A stretch of DNA of 64,000 nucleotides from Acidobacteriota bacterium. Its GTDB lineage: Bacteria > Acidobacteriota > Thermoanaerobaculia > Multivoradales > J023. The notes under the pieces were generated by a model. It did not search any database and was not told the DNA's origin. It saw only the letters and a program-made list of their open reading frames with translations. This document shows positions 1-8,678 of this stretch, in pieces. How positions within the stretch are numbered: the first letter of the stretch is position 1; every line of letters begins with the position of its first letter. The stretch lies in assembly GCA_029263395.1 (NCBI GenBank), contig JAJCXO010000104.1:28335-92334 (forward strand). Reading direction: 5' to 3'. The position numbers and the translations under genes were made by a program.

Positions 1-2907
1 GCCGCCAGGATAGGCCGCGGTGAAGCCCTTGACCGGCGTGCCCTGGGCATCGCTGGCGAGGGTGCTGAAGATGGCCTTGCCGTCCGCCGGCGTCTCGCCC
101 ACCAGGGCATTCTGGTAGGGCGTTGCTTCGACCGTGCTGCCTGGTGTCCCGAAACGCACCAGGATGACGAGGTCGGCCGGCCCTTCGTCGAACATCTCCA
201 AGTCGAGATCCTCGACCTGCAAATAGAAACCACTGCTGTGGACGACGGAGACCTCCCACAACAGGCGCAGGAAACGGGGCAGCTCGTCACCGCCTTCGCC
301 CGGCTTGGCGTAATTGGAGCAGAAGGTGTCGCCATCCGCGTTAGCGTCGTCGACGCTCGCCAGAGCGGCGGCGCCGGGTGGCAAGTTGTCGGTCGACAAA
401 TCGGTGCGTACCAACACGGTTGGCGTCTGGCTGGAGATGTAGTTTCCACGGCTCGAGCTGACCAGGAGATCGACACTCTGAATGCTCGCGCCAGGATCGT
501 CGAGCAGAGCCTGCAGGAGCGCCCGGTTGGCCTCGTCGGTTCCGAGCAGCGAGAAGACGTCGGCCAGGATGGCGCCGGGATCCCCCGACGGATCGGGGAT
601 GGCAGCGAGCCGAACCGGAAGCGACAAGGCGGCGGAAGCGGTCCACGGGATACCAGGGTCAGCGAGGTCAACCTGCTGGTCCTGATCAGACTCGCCGCCC
701 ACCAAGGTCTGCACCAGCCACGGGCCGGTTGTGGCGCCGGCGCCGGCACGCCATTCGCGGATAGCCTGGGTCACGTCCTCGGACAGAGTGTCTATTACAA
801 AGGTGGTTGCCGCTGCGTCTGTCCAGTTGACGTTGTTGTTCATGGGGAAGATCAGCGGCTTCTCGGCTAGCGCCCGGAGCTGGCCGAGGGTCCAAGGCGG
901 CGTCGACGGACCGGTGGTGTGCACCATGCTCGGCTCGAGGCTCGACTGGGTGGGATCCATCACGGTGATCCAGGACGGCGTGCTGCCGGTGGCGACCAAC
1001 TCGGAATCCAGAACAAATTCATCGTCCACCCGCTGGAGAGCAAATTGCTGGCCCGTCAGGATGTATAGGGCTGCGAGTTGGTCGGGGTGGTCGGGATCCG
1101 TCAGCCGTACGCCACTGTTGAGGAAGCGCGAAACGTAGCCGCCGAGGTCGCCGAGGTTGAGCTCGGCGAGCGCTGTGGCCAAGTCGGGAGCACCGGTATT
1201 GATCAGCAGTTGGATGAGCTGCTGGGCCAACCCGACAAAATATCCGTCGAAGACCTGCTCGGCGGCTGATGCGCCGTCCGCGGCCGACGCCGCCGGCACC
1301 TCAGAGCCCGCCGAATAAGCCGCGATCATCTCGATGAAATTCGACGGCAGCCGGCGGCTGCCGAAACTGTCGCGCGGCGCGCCGTCGGTTGCAATTTCGA
1401 CCGTGGCGCCGAGCGGGTACCTGACGCCCAGGCTCGGCGGGATCGCCAACGAAACGACCTCGGTGTCAGCATCAAATCCGGCGGGTCCGATGGCGAAGAT
1501 GAAGCGACTCGACAGCGCTTCGGAGACCTGATCGTCGAACTCTCCTCTCGCCAGAGCCGCCTGGGTGGCGGCGAGTTGTTGGTGGAAATCGCCGCCACCG
1601 CCGTATTGGCCGACGAGCCACTCGGCGAGGCCGGTGGACAGCAGGCCGAACGGCGACGTGGCAGCGCCCGACTCCAGTACCAGGGTCGCCACTCCCTGCG
1701 GCGCCCAGTTGGCGCCGTCCGCCGAGATCGAGGTTGGCTGCATGACGTAATCGATCGCCACAGTCACCGGATCGGCCGCGGCACGAACGAAGGGTGGCCC
1801 CGGGGCACGGTAGCCAGGCGTGGTGGGCAGAGCCTTGACTCGACTCAAGAGCTTGGCGTCGAGCCGCCGCGCACCGGAACCCGCGGCTGCATCGAGGACG
1901 GCCGTCGGGGTCGGACCACTGAGCTTGGCGACCGGGCCGGTGCCGAAGGTCGTACTGAAAATATCCAACGTGGCTGAGAACGAAAACGAGATCTTGACGA
2001 ATACGATCTTGATCGAGGCCTTGACCTTGACCTTGGCGGTTAGCGCCAGCGGTGAGCTGTGCTGGGTCTCGAGGGCGAAGGCGAGGGTGATGGTGATGGT
2101 CAGGGACACGTCCACAACAATGATCTTGAAGTCCACTTTGCCGAAAACGTTGCCGGTCAACGACAGGCTGACGCCCCACCAGTAATAGTCGATGCCTTCT
2201 TCGGTCAAAGTACCGTCGAACGACGCCAGAAAACCTTCCACGGTGAGCCCCAGAATGAGGCTAGCGCCGGCCTTGAGCGGGCCGTCTTCAAACTCTTTGC
2301 CGACCCCACCCGCGACGCCCAGACCGAAGGTCCAGATGAGGTTGAATTCGGTGCCGAACTGGTCCGGCGCGGCAGCGCTGCTGAGCTTGCCGAGGTAAAA
2401 GCCCGCTTTGACGATGACCGGCACCGGCCCAGCCTGGAATTGTGCCGTGATGGGGTGGGCGTTGTCGCCGGTGAAAGGCCACCCGATGGCGAAACGCCAG
2501 TCACCGTTGGTCCAGATCGATAGGCTGAAGTTGGGCAGCGACAGCATCACCGCACCGAGCTTGATCTGGCCCAGGTTGAGGTAGACGTCGGCCGAGAAGA
2601 CGCCGACTTCGTCGCTCACCTTGCGGTAGATAATCGTGAACGTGAAGTCTTCGATCTTGTCCAGGAAACCACCGGACTCCGCTGCTTCCTCGTCCTCGGC
2701 GAGCGCCACGCTCGCCGAGCGGACCAGGGCGCTACCGGGGTCGTCGCCGGGGTCGGCGCCGGGCCCGATCTCGCCACCGTTGCCGTTACCGTCCTCTTTC
2801 TTCTCGGGCGTGATCTTGATCTGGGCGCCGTAGAAGGTCGAGTCATGCAGCACGGCGGTCAGCGCCAGACTGCGGTAGGAGAATTTGATCGCAAAGGCCT
2901 CTTTCAA
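1..2907 (-). CDS. Large beta-rich protein of unknown function, partial (continues past the window start)
   Basis: One minus-strand frame stays open from an in-frame TAA at 3130-3132 down to base 1, giving over 950 residues with normal codon bias. The N-proximal part has repeated amphipathic strands, for example DFTFTIIYRKV, SLPNFSLSIWTNGDW and VDVSLTITITLAF, an acidic Gly-rich insert (EKKEDGNGNGGEIG) near its start, and lysine-rich alternating stretches. Later parts are mixed alpha/beta. No catalytic motif, signal peptide or membrane span is visible. The start is uncertain: there is no ATG, and the candidates are TTG at 2907 and GTG at 2853. Because convincing sequence begins directly at the repeat block upstream, the gene may have lost its original 5' end. 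I do not recognise the family; a large secreted or toxin-like structural protein is possible. Confidence 0.6.
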   Translation of the reverse strand, partial: MKEAFAIKFSYRSLALTAVLHDSTFYGAQIKITPEKKEDGNGNGGEIGPGADPGDDPGSALVRSASVALAEDEEAAESGGFLDKIEDFTFTIIYRKVSDEVGVFSADVYLNLGQIKLGAVMLSLPNFSLSIWTNGDWRFAIGWPFTGDNAHPITAQFQAGPVPVIVKAGFYLGKLSSAAAPDQFGTEFNLIWTFGLGVAGGVGKEFEDGPLKAGASLILGLTVEGFLASFDGTLTEEGIDYYWWGVSLSLTGNVFGKVDFKIIVVDVSLTITITLAFALETQHSSPLALTAKVKVKASIKIVFVKISFSFSATLDIFSTTFGTGPVAKLSGPTPTAVLDAAAGSGARRLDAKLLSRVKALPTTPGYRAPGPPFVRAAADPVTVAIDYVMQPTSISADGANWAPQGVATLVLESGAATSPFGLLSTGLAEWLVGQYGGGGDFHQQLAATQAALARGEFDDQVSEALSSRFIFAIGPAGFDADTEVVSLAIPPSLGVRYPLGATVEIATDGAPRDSFGSRRLPSNFIEMIAAYSAGSEVPAASAADGASAAEQVFDGYFVGLAQQLIQLLINTGAPDLATALAELNLGDLGGYVSRFLNSGVRLTDPDHPDQLAALYILTGQQFALQRVDDEFVLDSELVATGSTPSWITVMDPTQSSLEPSMVHTTGPSTPPWTLGQLRALAEKPLIFPMNNNVNWTDAAATTFVIDTLSEDVTQAIREWRAGAGATTGPWLVQTLVGGESDQDQQVDLADPGIPWTASAALSLPVRLAAIPDPSGDPGAILADVFSLLGTDEANRALLQALLDDPGASIQSVDLLVSSSRGNYISSQTPTVLVRTDLSTDNLPPGAAALASVDDANADGDTFCSNYAKPGEGGDELPRFLRLLWEVSVVHSSGFYLQVEDLDLEMFDEGPADLVILVRFGTPGSTVEATPYQNALVGETPADGKAIFSTLASDAQGTPVKGFTAAYPGG

Positions 2908-3290
2908 AGCCCCTTCTACGGGCTCGACGGGCGGGAATCTCGTTCCAAGGCCCCTTCTAAGGGCTCGGCGAACGAAACAGGCCGTTCCAAGGACCCTACT
3001 ACGGGCTCGACGCGTGCAAGAACCCGTTTTAGGGCGGGGACTAGCCACGGCTCCGGCGGGAATACTTGTTGGTACCAGGGGAACCCTCGAGTTTGCGCGG
3101 GGCTTGACTGTGTTCACCCGGGGAACGGGTTAGGTTTTTGCGGGACACCGGGTGCTTCCCGGTACCAACGAAGGGGTTTTGCCGACTGGTGAGTCCTCAC
3201 CCGGGTACCAACCGAGGGTCCAACCGAAAAATCGACTTTCCCCCCGGTACCAACGGAAGGTTCCACCGGGATCGAGTCCTCCCCCGGTAC
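2908..3290. repeat. Palindromic degenerate tandem repeats
   Basis: Part one (about 2908-3040) has three copies of a CCCTTCTACGGGCTCGACG-like unit at about 2910, 2951 and 2992, a period of about 41 bases, each with a short dyad such as CCTTCTAAGG. Part two (about 3070-3290) has several units beginning with GGTACCAA or GGTACC (about 3071, 3160, 3206, 3246, 3286), again with local inverted repeats. No gene is convincing here, although the last units read in frame into the Y_Y_Y remnant that follows. Confidence 0.6.
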
Positions 3291-3717
3291 CCGGAATCTC
3301 GAGATCGACGACTCCGCGATCGCCTTCGCCGCTCCCGAACGAGTCCGCTTCCGATACCGACTAGCCCCATTCGATGCCCAATGGGTCGGCGCCACGACTC
3401 GGCGAACGGCTATCTATCCGCGCCTCGGGCCCGGTCGTTACACTTTCGAGCTGGAAGCTTTTTCCACGGATAGTGAGGGGCATAGCGCAGCGACGCTGTC
3501 GATCCAGCTGCCTCCGCTCTGTCATCAAACCCTTTGGTTTCGGTGGGCGGTCGGGCTGCTGGTTGGCCTGGCGGTGATCGCTTGCCAAGGGACTGGGGCG
3601 AGGCCGAACCGCCCTCAACGAAGCCACCACCATGGATCCGGCCGGAGCCGCCGTCTGATCAGCGCAGGGCGCGACTGCCACTTGTATCCTCCTGCGCCCG
3701 TGACGCCCCCCGGATAA
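3193..3717 (+). pseudogene. Remnant of a Y_Y_Y-domain sensor protein
   Basis: After a TGA at 3190-3192 a plus-strand frame is open to a TAA at 3715-3717 without a credible start codon. Residues encoded from about 3298 to 3580 match the Y_Y_Y domain that ends the sensor part of two-component propeller (Reg_prop) proteins: VRFRYRLAPFDAQWV, then GRYTFELEAFS, then an IQLPP segment and a WFRWAVGLLVGLAV membrane helix. In intact proteins a beta-propeller precedes this and a kinase or output domain follows. Here repeat DNA replaces the propeller and nothing follows the helix within about 45 codons. I infer a decayed gene fragment. The domain match is by eye only. Confidence 0.6.
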
Positions 3718-3756
3718 CCGCTACATCCACCATGGGTCGAGGATTTCTGATCGTGC

Positions 3757-5559
3757 TTACGGACAACTGGCAAAGGCATCGGTGTCGGTGATCGCAGCCG
3801 CCGCCGTGCCTTGAGGGTTGGAGTACCTTTGGGTACGCCCGGTGGCGGTATCGAGTACCTTCAGGGTATAAGCGGTGTCGGTGGTTGCAGCTGAAAACAC
3901 CCACTTGCGCTGGTTGATAGCGCAACCATCGAGTACCTTGACGAGCATTTCCCAGTTTTCGGGGGTGAAGAACCAGAATAGCCCGGAGTCGTCACTGCCG
4001 GCGGGAACCTCGGTTGCCTGCCCTGACTCGCCGTCGGCGGTGGTCCAGTCCACGGAAACCTGAAAGCGGCCGTTCTGCAAACACAGAATGTTGGGACTGG
4101 CGCAGTCGCCGGGTTCTACTGGACCGCCGTCGTCGTCGTCATCGTCATCGTCGTCATCATCGTCGTCATCATCGTCGTCATCGTCACCGCCAGGGTCACC
4201 GCCGGGATCGCTGCCCGCCAGAGTTCTCTGCCCGGTGCCTGTCGGATCGAGCCAATCGCGCAGCCGGTTGTTGCGAGCGCCGCCACCTGTCCAATGGACG
4301 CTCATCTTGCCGTAAAAATCTGGCCCTGCAGGACCGCCGCATTCTGAGTAGCCGCCGGTCAACGTACCGACGCACAATCCAGCGCTGTTGAAAATGCAGG
4401 AGCCCGAGGAACCGGGTTCTGTGGTGCCGTCGTCCCAGGCTGCCAGCTCCCAATGGGTGCCGTCGTCAAACAATCTGTCGTTTTCGAAGCTGATCGACTT
4501 CTCGTCGAGATTGGGATGATGCACGCCGACCACTCGGTTCGGGGTCTGGCCGGTGGCATCCCAACCCGCGTAGTGGACTCGGAAGCTGGGATCCGGCTTA
4601 CGGTCGAGCTCGACCAAAACAAAGTCTGACGGTCGATAGGCGGCACGCAAGGTTGCGCCGCTCTGATTGTCGGAGACGTTCCCGCCCGACAAGCGACCGC
4701 AGGTTGGCGACTCGTAGTTCCAATACACCACCATCGTGCTGGCGTTTGCACGCGTAATTTCACAATGTTCGGCACTCAGGAAATAGGCCGGCTGGCGCGC
4801 ATCGCGGCTGTTGATCAGGCTGCCGGTACAGGCTCCAATTCCTTCGACGCTGTACCAGCCGACCGAACGGATCTGATCCCGCCAACCGTTCCCCTCGGAG
4901 CACACAACGTCGTTCTGACAAGTGCCCTGTTTCAAGGCATCGGCGCCAAAGAAGCGATAGCCGTGGTTGACCCGACCGATCTCGATTTTCGGCTCGGCGG
5001 CGCTCACCGCTACATGGACCTCCACCACCAGTTCGTCAGTGGCAATCATCGGTGTCCAAAACTGCCCGGCGGCATTGCGGTGTTCGGTGGTGTAGGGACC
5101 TTCGATGTGCTCACCGTCAGGGCTGTAGATCCACAGGCTCGTCTCTGCCGGCAGGTCGAAGTCTAGAATCCCTAAATTGAGACTGAGAGCACCTGGCGAC
5201 ACGATCCGAAGACGCCAGAGCCGGGAGCCATCGGCTAGAACCTCCCAACTTCCGGAATCTGTCAGTGTGTAGCTGACTTCGATCGGCGTCGCAAATCGAA
5301 AGAGGCCGCCCCGTATTGCCGGTCGCCGTGCATCCTGCGCCTTGAGGCTGGCAACATCTACCCATGGCATCTCGACCTGTGCCACCGAAGAGAGTGCGGC
5401 AACCGGTTGTCGAAAGCTCTCCGGCAGCCGAGTCATCCTGGCTCGAGCGATGGACGCGTGGGCCAACATAGCCACCGCAACTAGAATCATGGACTTCTTA
5501 GCGAGGGCTTTGTAAAAACGAAACGTCGGATGGATGGCAAGTCGAGGGGCATGTTTCAT
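3757..5559 (-). CDS. Secreted trypsin-fold serine protease with poly-Asp linker and shared C-terminal domain
   Basis: This 600-residue protein starts with a long basic n-region and a hydrophobic segment (ILVAVAMLAHASIA), indicating export. The middle is an S1-family protease resembling lysyl endopeptidases: the catalytic His is in LSAEHC, the Asp in DFVLVELD and the Ser in EPGSSGSCIF, and several Cys pairs probably form disulfides. A run of 19 Asp residues then links to a C-terminal domain of about 100 residues containing ENWEMLVKVLDGCAIN and ending AFASCP. The same domain ends the penicillin acylase-family protein at 44631-47948. The ATG has a strong AGGAGG site seven bases upstream. Likely role: extracellular protein degradation. 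The protease call is firm; its substrate specificity is not known. Confidence 0.88.
   Translation of the reverse strand: MKHAPRLAIHPTFRFYKALAKKSMILVAVAMLAHASIARARMTRLPESFRQPVAALSSVAQVEMPWVDVASLKAQDARRPAIRGGLFRFATPIEVSYTLTDSGSWEVLADGSRLWRLRIVSPGALSLNLGILDFDLPAETSLWIYSPDGEHIEGPYTTEHRNAAGQFWTPMIATDELVVEVHVAVSAAEPKIEIGRVNHGYRFFGADALKQGTCQNDVVCSEGNGWRDQIRSVGWYSVEGIGACTGSLINSRDARQPAYFLSAEHCEITRANASTMVVYWNYESPTCGRLSGGNVSDNQSGATLRAAYRPSDFVLVELDRKPDPSFRVHYAGWDATGQTPNRVVGVHHPNLDEKSISFENDRLFDDGTHWELAAWDDGTTEPGSSGSCIFNSAGLCVGTLTGGYSECGGPAGPDFYGKMSVHWTGGGARNNRLRDWLDPTGTGQRTLAGSDPGGDPGGDDDDDDDDDDDDDDDDDDDGGPVEPGDCASPNILCLQNGRFQVSVDWTTADGESGQATEVPAGSDDSGLFWFFTPENWEMLVKVLDGCAINQRKWVFSAATTDTAYTLKVLDTATGRTQRYSNPQGTAAAAITDTDAFASCP
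4129..4185 (-). repeat. GAC/GAT microsatellite encoding 19 Asp
   Basis: Nineteen consecutive Asp codons (mixed GAC and GAT) lie between the protease and the C-terminal domain of the preceding entry. The length is a multiple of three, so slippage would alter the linker length without breaking the frame. It is flanked by Gly-rich codons (GGDPGG before, GGP after), typical of a flexible calcium-binding or charged spacer. Confidence 0.9.
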
Positions 5560-5704
5560 CGGAGCCTCCTGTCAAGGTTCAGGTCGTCACCGCCTTCGCC
5601 ATTCGCTTCCAGCGAAGAGTAGGCGCTAACCTTGAACGCGACGGATGCTCACAAGACCCGCAGAAATGAAGCTCGGCTCTCCCAGCGCTGCTTGACTGGC
5701 ACGA

Positions 5705-5775
5705 CCGCCATCCAGGACTCAGAGGCAAGCAGACTGGGAGTCTTGTCCCTGGGAAGCATCGGCGCCGACTTCGAC
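5705..5775. repeat. 71-bp dispersed repeat, copy A
   Basis: This stretch recurs at 8561-8631 in the same orientation with roughly 85 percent identity by eye (shared blocks include CAGAGGCAAGCAGACTG). The two copies flank the gene at 5780-8239. The rest of the 5560-5779 spacer shows no gene. Confidence 0.65.
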
Positions 5776-5779
5776 TCGG

Positions 5780-8239
5780 CTACCAGGCCCCTGTCAACGG
5801 CTGGTCGCCGGTCAAACCGAAGCTGTAACCGAGATCTGTAGCCGGAGTCCAGGTTCCACCTTCGTCGGCATCCAGCAGGAACACTCGGTTGGCAGGTCGG
5901 TAAATACCGATCTCGTCGTCACCATCGCCGTTCCAGTCACCGGCCAGCGGAGTATCCCCCACCAAACCCATCAGATACCCGGGGTCAACGCCAGCATTCC
6001 ACGTGCCGTTCTCATTGAAGTCGACGAGAAAAACGCGGTTGGACGGTCGGTACACGCCGATGTTGTCATCGCCATCGCCATTCCAGTCACCGATCAAGGG
6101 CACATCGCCTACCAAGCCCAGGAGAAAGACCAGATCGGAGCCCACCTCCCAGGTACCGCTCTCGTCCAGATCCAGGAGAAACAAGCGCGCCGCTGGCCGA
6201 TACACCCCGATGTCGTCGTCGCCATCGCCATTCCAATCGCCGATCAAGGGCACATCCCCCACAACCCCCATTTGCGAGCTCGAGTCTGTTGCGGGGGTCC
6301 ATGTCAGGCTTTCGTCGAGGTCGAGCAGGAACCGACGATCGGCCGGGCGATAGACACCGATGTCGTCGTCACCATCGCCATTCCAATCACCGACCAGGGG
6401 TATGTCGCCCGCAATACCGAACGGCGCTCCGGTATCCGCCGGTGGATTCCAGGTGCCACCGCCATCTTTGTCCAACAAGAAAAGTCGATTCGCTGGCCGA
6501 TAGACCCCGATCCGATCAGCCGGACGAGACCCCGACGACCAATCGATGCCGTTCTGTGTCTTGGCCGTATCCCAGTTGCGATTCAAGTTGCCGCCGATTT
6601 CGTCCGCTTCACTATCCAGCTCATCAAAAGCAGTGACGTCTCCCCATACGTTCGCACTATCCAGCCATTCGACAATCTCGGTGAATCCAGGCGGATCGAT
6701 GCCATCCGTATGGAGGTCCCAAAGCGCACGCATCCAATCGATCTCGGTTCCGTAACCGCCCCAGGGCAGAGGGCAGTTCGCCTCCATAAACCGCTCTACA
6801 AAACTGCCATTGGCATCTTCACAATCTACCGTGGGTGTCGAATCATTACCGAACTCGTTCTTATAGTAATGAAACTGACAATCGGTTTGGTAATGATCAT
6901 TGAAAACATCAGCGGAGTAAAAGTGAGCAAATCCCTCGCCCAGAGCACAGCGGGCAAATTCTTTACTTGCCATCGAATGCTGACCACCGCTAGCTCCACA
7001 TACAGCATCCCCAAAGTCTTCACAGTTGAGGTCAACCAGCTTGAAGTTGTTGTTGCCGGTCCCGAAGTCGCCCAGCGCATGCCCCGCCTCGTGGACAATC
7101 ACGAACTTCTTGAAATGATGATTCCGATGAATGTAGATACGATCTTGAAATCGATCGAATCGGCTGCCTCCAGCTGCATCGATGGTGTAACGATAGAACT
7201 GTGACTGCATTCCACCAGCGTGGCGCCATATCGCATAGGCCGCCGGCATGTAGACATTGAACTCGTCGAACGCCGCTGCCGCGTTCAGTGTCACATTGAA
7301 GGTTCCGTTCGACGCTACGATGTTGGCTGTATGGGAACGGATCAACCCCACACCTTCCTCAACGACCTCGACGGTGTTGTTCTGTACCAGGCCTCGACTC
7401 TCGATGGTGACTTCGTAAGTTGCGTTGGCCGCCGAACCCGAAAAGTTGCCGGTACACCCGGCACCAGGATCGCCACTGCCGAGGCCGTCACCGAGAAAGC
7501 CCGAAAACAGAAGGTTCCCGCTGCGCCGGACCTCGACTTGAGAACCTCGTGATGTCCTTGCCGTTGGAAAATTATTGGTCCAGTAAGCCTCACCCACACC
7601 GCTGTCTGTGAATGTCGAAACTTGATTGATACACAACTTCAGCAAGTTGCCTTCGGCTGCGTCATCGACATTCGCCCTCTTCGAAACCAATGCCGGTCCG
7701 GTCGCTGCATGACCTGGTTCGCCAAGGCGACCGTCCTCGTGCTGGCGAGCGGCTATTTGCCACCCACCTGGGGCCGACTGAAAGCGGAGGCGAACGACCT
7801 GGGGCACGGTCTCCTCATGAGTTTCGGAGTACTCGAGTTTCAACGTGAGTAGGATATCTCCGGGCACTGCGAGCGGCTGGGTTGGCAAGCGAAGCAGGTC
7901 GACTGGAATGTTCAGGACCGTGGCCACACCCGGTTCCACTGGCACGGTTCGAAGGTCCTCCAGCGTCCGGAGTTCGAGCTCGCTGAACACGGTCGCGGTG
8001 ACGGTCGCCAAACCTGCTGTTGCATGAGTGCTCGTGAATGTCAGTTGGATCGTCGGCCGATTCGCCAGGTATCGATCGCTGACAACGGCCACATCCAGAT
8101 CCTCGACTTTGGATTCGGATGGAGTAATCAAACAAACATTGCCAGAAGGCTCTGCGGCGGGCGTTTCCGCCTGAGCGGAGATCAGGCTCGAGTCGACAAC
8201 GAGGCCGAATACGATGACAAGGCGGAAAATATTCTTCAC
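5780..8239 (-). CDS. Secreted HExxH metalloprotease-like protein with five FG-GAP-like repeats
   Basis: This 819-residue protein begins with a signal peptide (KNIFRLVIVFGLVV ... AQA). The N-terminal third is beta-rich. The middle holds HEAGHALGDFG, a gluzincin/metzincin-type zinc site, with several Cys that probably form disulfides. The C-terminal part contains five near-identical units of about 47 residues built around GDWNGDGDDDIGVYRP and RxFLLDxDExGTW, the acidic GDWNGDGDD loop resembling calcium-binding VCBS/FG-GAP blades. The GTG start is supported by a GGAGG site. Probably an extracellular protease or adhesin with calcium-stabilised blades. Only five repeats are present, so a complete seven-blade propeller is unlikely unless it oligomerises. 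Confidence 0.75.
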   Translation of the reverse strand: MKNIFRLVIVFGLVVDSSLISAQAETPAAEPSGNVCLITPSESKVEDLDVAVVSDRYLANRPTIQLTFTSTHATAGLATVTATVFSELELRTLEDLRTVPVEPGVATVLNIPVDLLRLPTQPLAVPGDILLTLKLEYSETHEETVPQVVRLRFQSAPGGWQIAARQHEDGRLGEPGHAATGPALVSKRANVDDAAEGNLLKLCINQVSTFTDSGVGEAYWTNNFPTARTSRGSQVEVRRSGNLLFSGFLGDGLGSGDPGAGCTGNFSGSAANATYEVTIESRGLVQNNTVEVVEEGVGLIRSHTANIVASNGTFNVTLNAAAAFDEFNVYMPAAYAIWRHAGGMQSQFYRYTIDAAGGSRFDRFQDRIYIHRNHHFKKFVIVHEAGHALGDFGTGNNNFKLVDLNCEDFGDAVCGASGGQHSMASKEFARCALGEGFAHFYSADVFNDHYQTDCQFHYYKNEFGNDSTPTVDCEDANGSFVERFMEANCPLPWGGYGTEIDWMRALWDLHTDGIDPPGFTEIVEWLDSANVWGDVTAFDELDSEADEIGGNLNRNWDTAKTQNGIDWSSGSRPADRIGVYRPANRLFLLDKDGGGTWNPPADTGAPFGIAGDIPLVGDWNGDGDDDIGVYRPADRRFLLDLDESLTWTPATDSSSQMGVVGDVPLIGDWNGDGDDDIGVYRPAARLFLLDLDESGTWEVGSDLVFLLGLVGDVPLIGDWNGDGDDNIGVYRPSNRVFLVDFNENGTWNAGVDPGYLMGLVGDTPLAGDWNGDGDDEIGIYRPANRVFLLDADEGGTWTPATDLGYSFGLTGDQPLTGAW

Positions 8240-8352
8240 GGTGCCTCCCTGGAAAACCTCAAAAGAACTTCAAAAAGGGACAGGTAGCGTCGAACGACTC
8301 GTCCATCAAGGTGAGACTTGAACACTAGTGTCGCGGTCATGCTAAGTCAAGA

Positions 8353-8453
8353 GGATTCATCACCATCGAGATCGAGTCGACTCGTCGGTGGGTCAAACGC
8401 TACAACCGTGGCATCGACGCCTGAGAGATGCTTCGGTCTCTATCTCGGCGAAC
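8353..8453 (+). pseudogene. Remnant of the 3' end of a DUF4143 ATPase gene
   Basis: This segment closely matches 9618-9745, the C-terminal coding part of the intact ATPase downstream. Shared blocks include GAGTCGACTCGTCGGTGGG and TTCGGTCTCTATCTCGG, separated by a deletion of about 25 bases relative to the intact copy. It is in the same orientation and has no reading frame of its own. I infer an old tandem duplication or gene conversion scar, of which only the tail survives. Confidence 0.8.
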
Positions 8454-8472
8454 GCTGAGGTAGAGACCGGCC

Positions 8473-8537
8473 CACGACGCAACGGCACGACGCAACGGCA
8501 CGACGCAACGACACGACGCAACGGCACGACGCAACGA
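8473..8537. repeat. Five 13-bp tandem repeats
   Basis: The unit CACGACGCAACGG (last base G or A) is repeated five times without interruption. It lies between the ATPase remnant and the 71-bp repeat copy B, in non-coding DNA. Copy number could vary by slippage. Confidence 0.92.
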
Positions 8538-8560
8538 CACTGGCAGCCGAGTGGCAACTA

Positions 8561-8631
8561 CCGCCATTCCAGGTCTCAGAGGCAAGCAGACTGAGGGTCT
8601 TGTTCCTCGGAAGCACCGGCGCCGGGTTGAC
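8561..8631. repeat. 71-bp dispersed repeat, copy B
   Basis: This matches 5705-5775 (see copy A). It sits just upstream of the DUF4143 ATPase gene, so it may include regulatory sequence, but no promoter hexamers stand out. Confidence 0.65.
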
Positions 8632-8678
8632 GAGCTTTTGCCTCTCAACATGGCAAAATTCGGGTGAAATTGCCACCT

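Noticed and set aside
238..870. Plus-strand open frame of about 210 codons
   Set aside because: It is the antisense of the large minus-strand gene, whose codon use and strand-forming sequence are clearly better.
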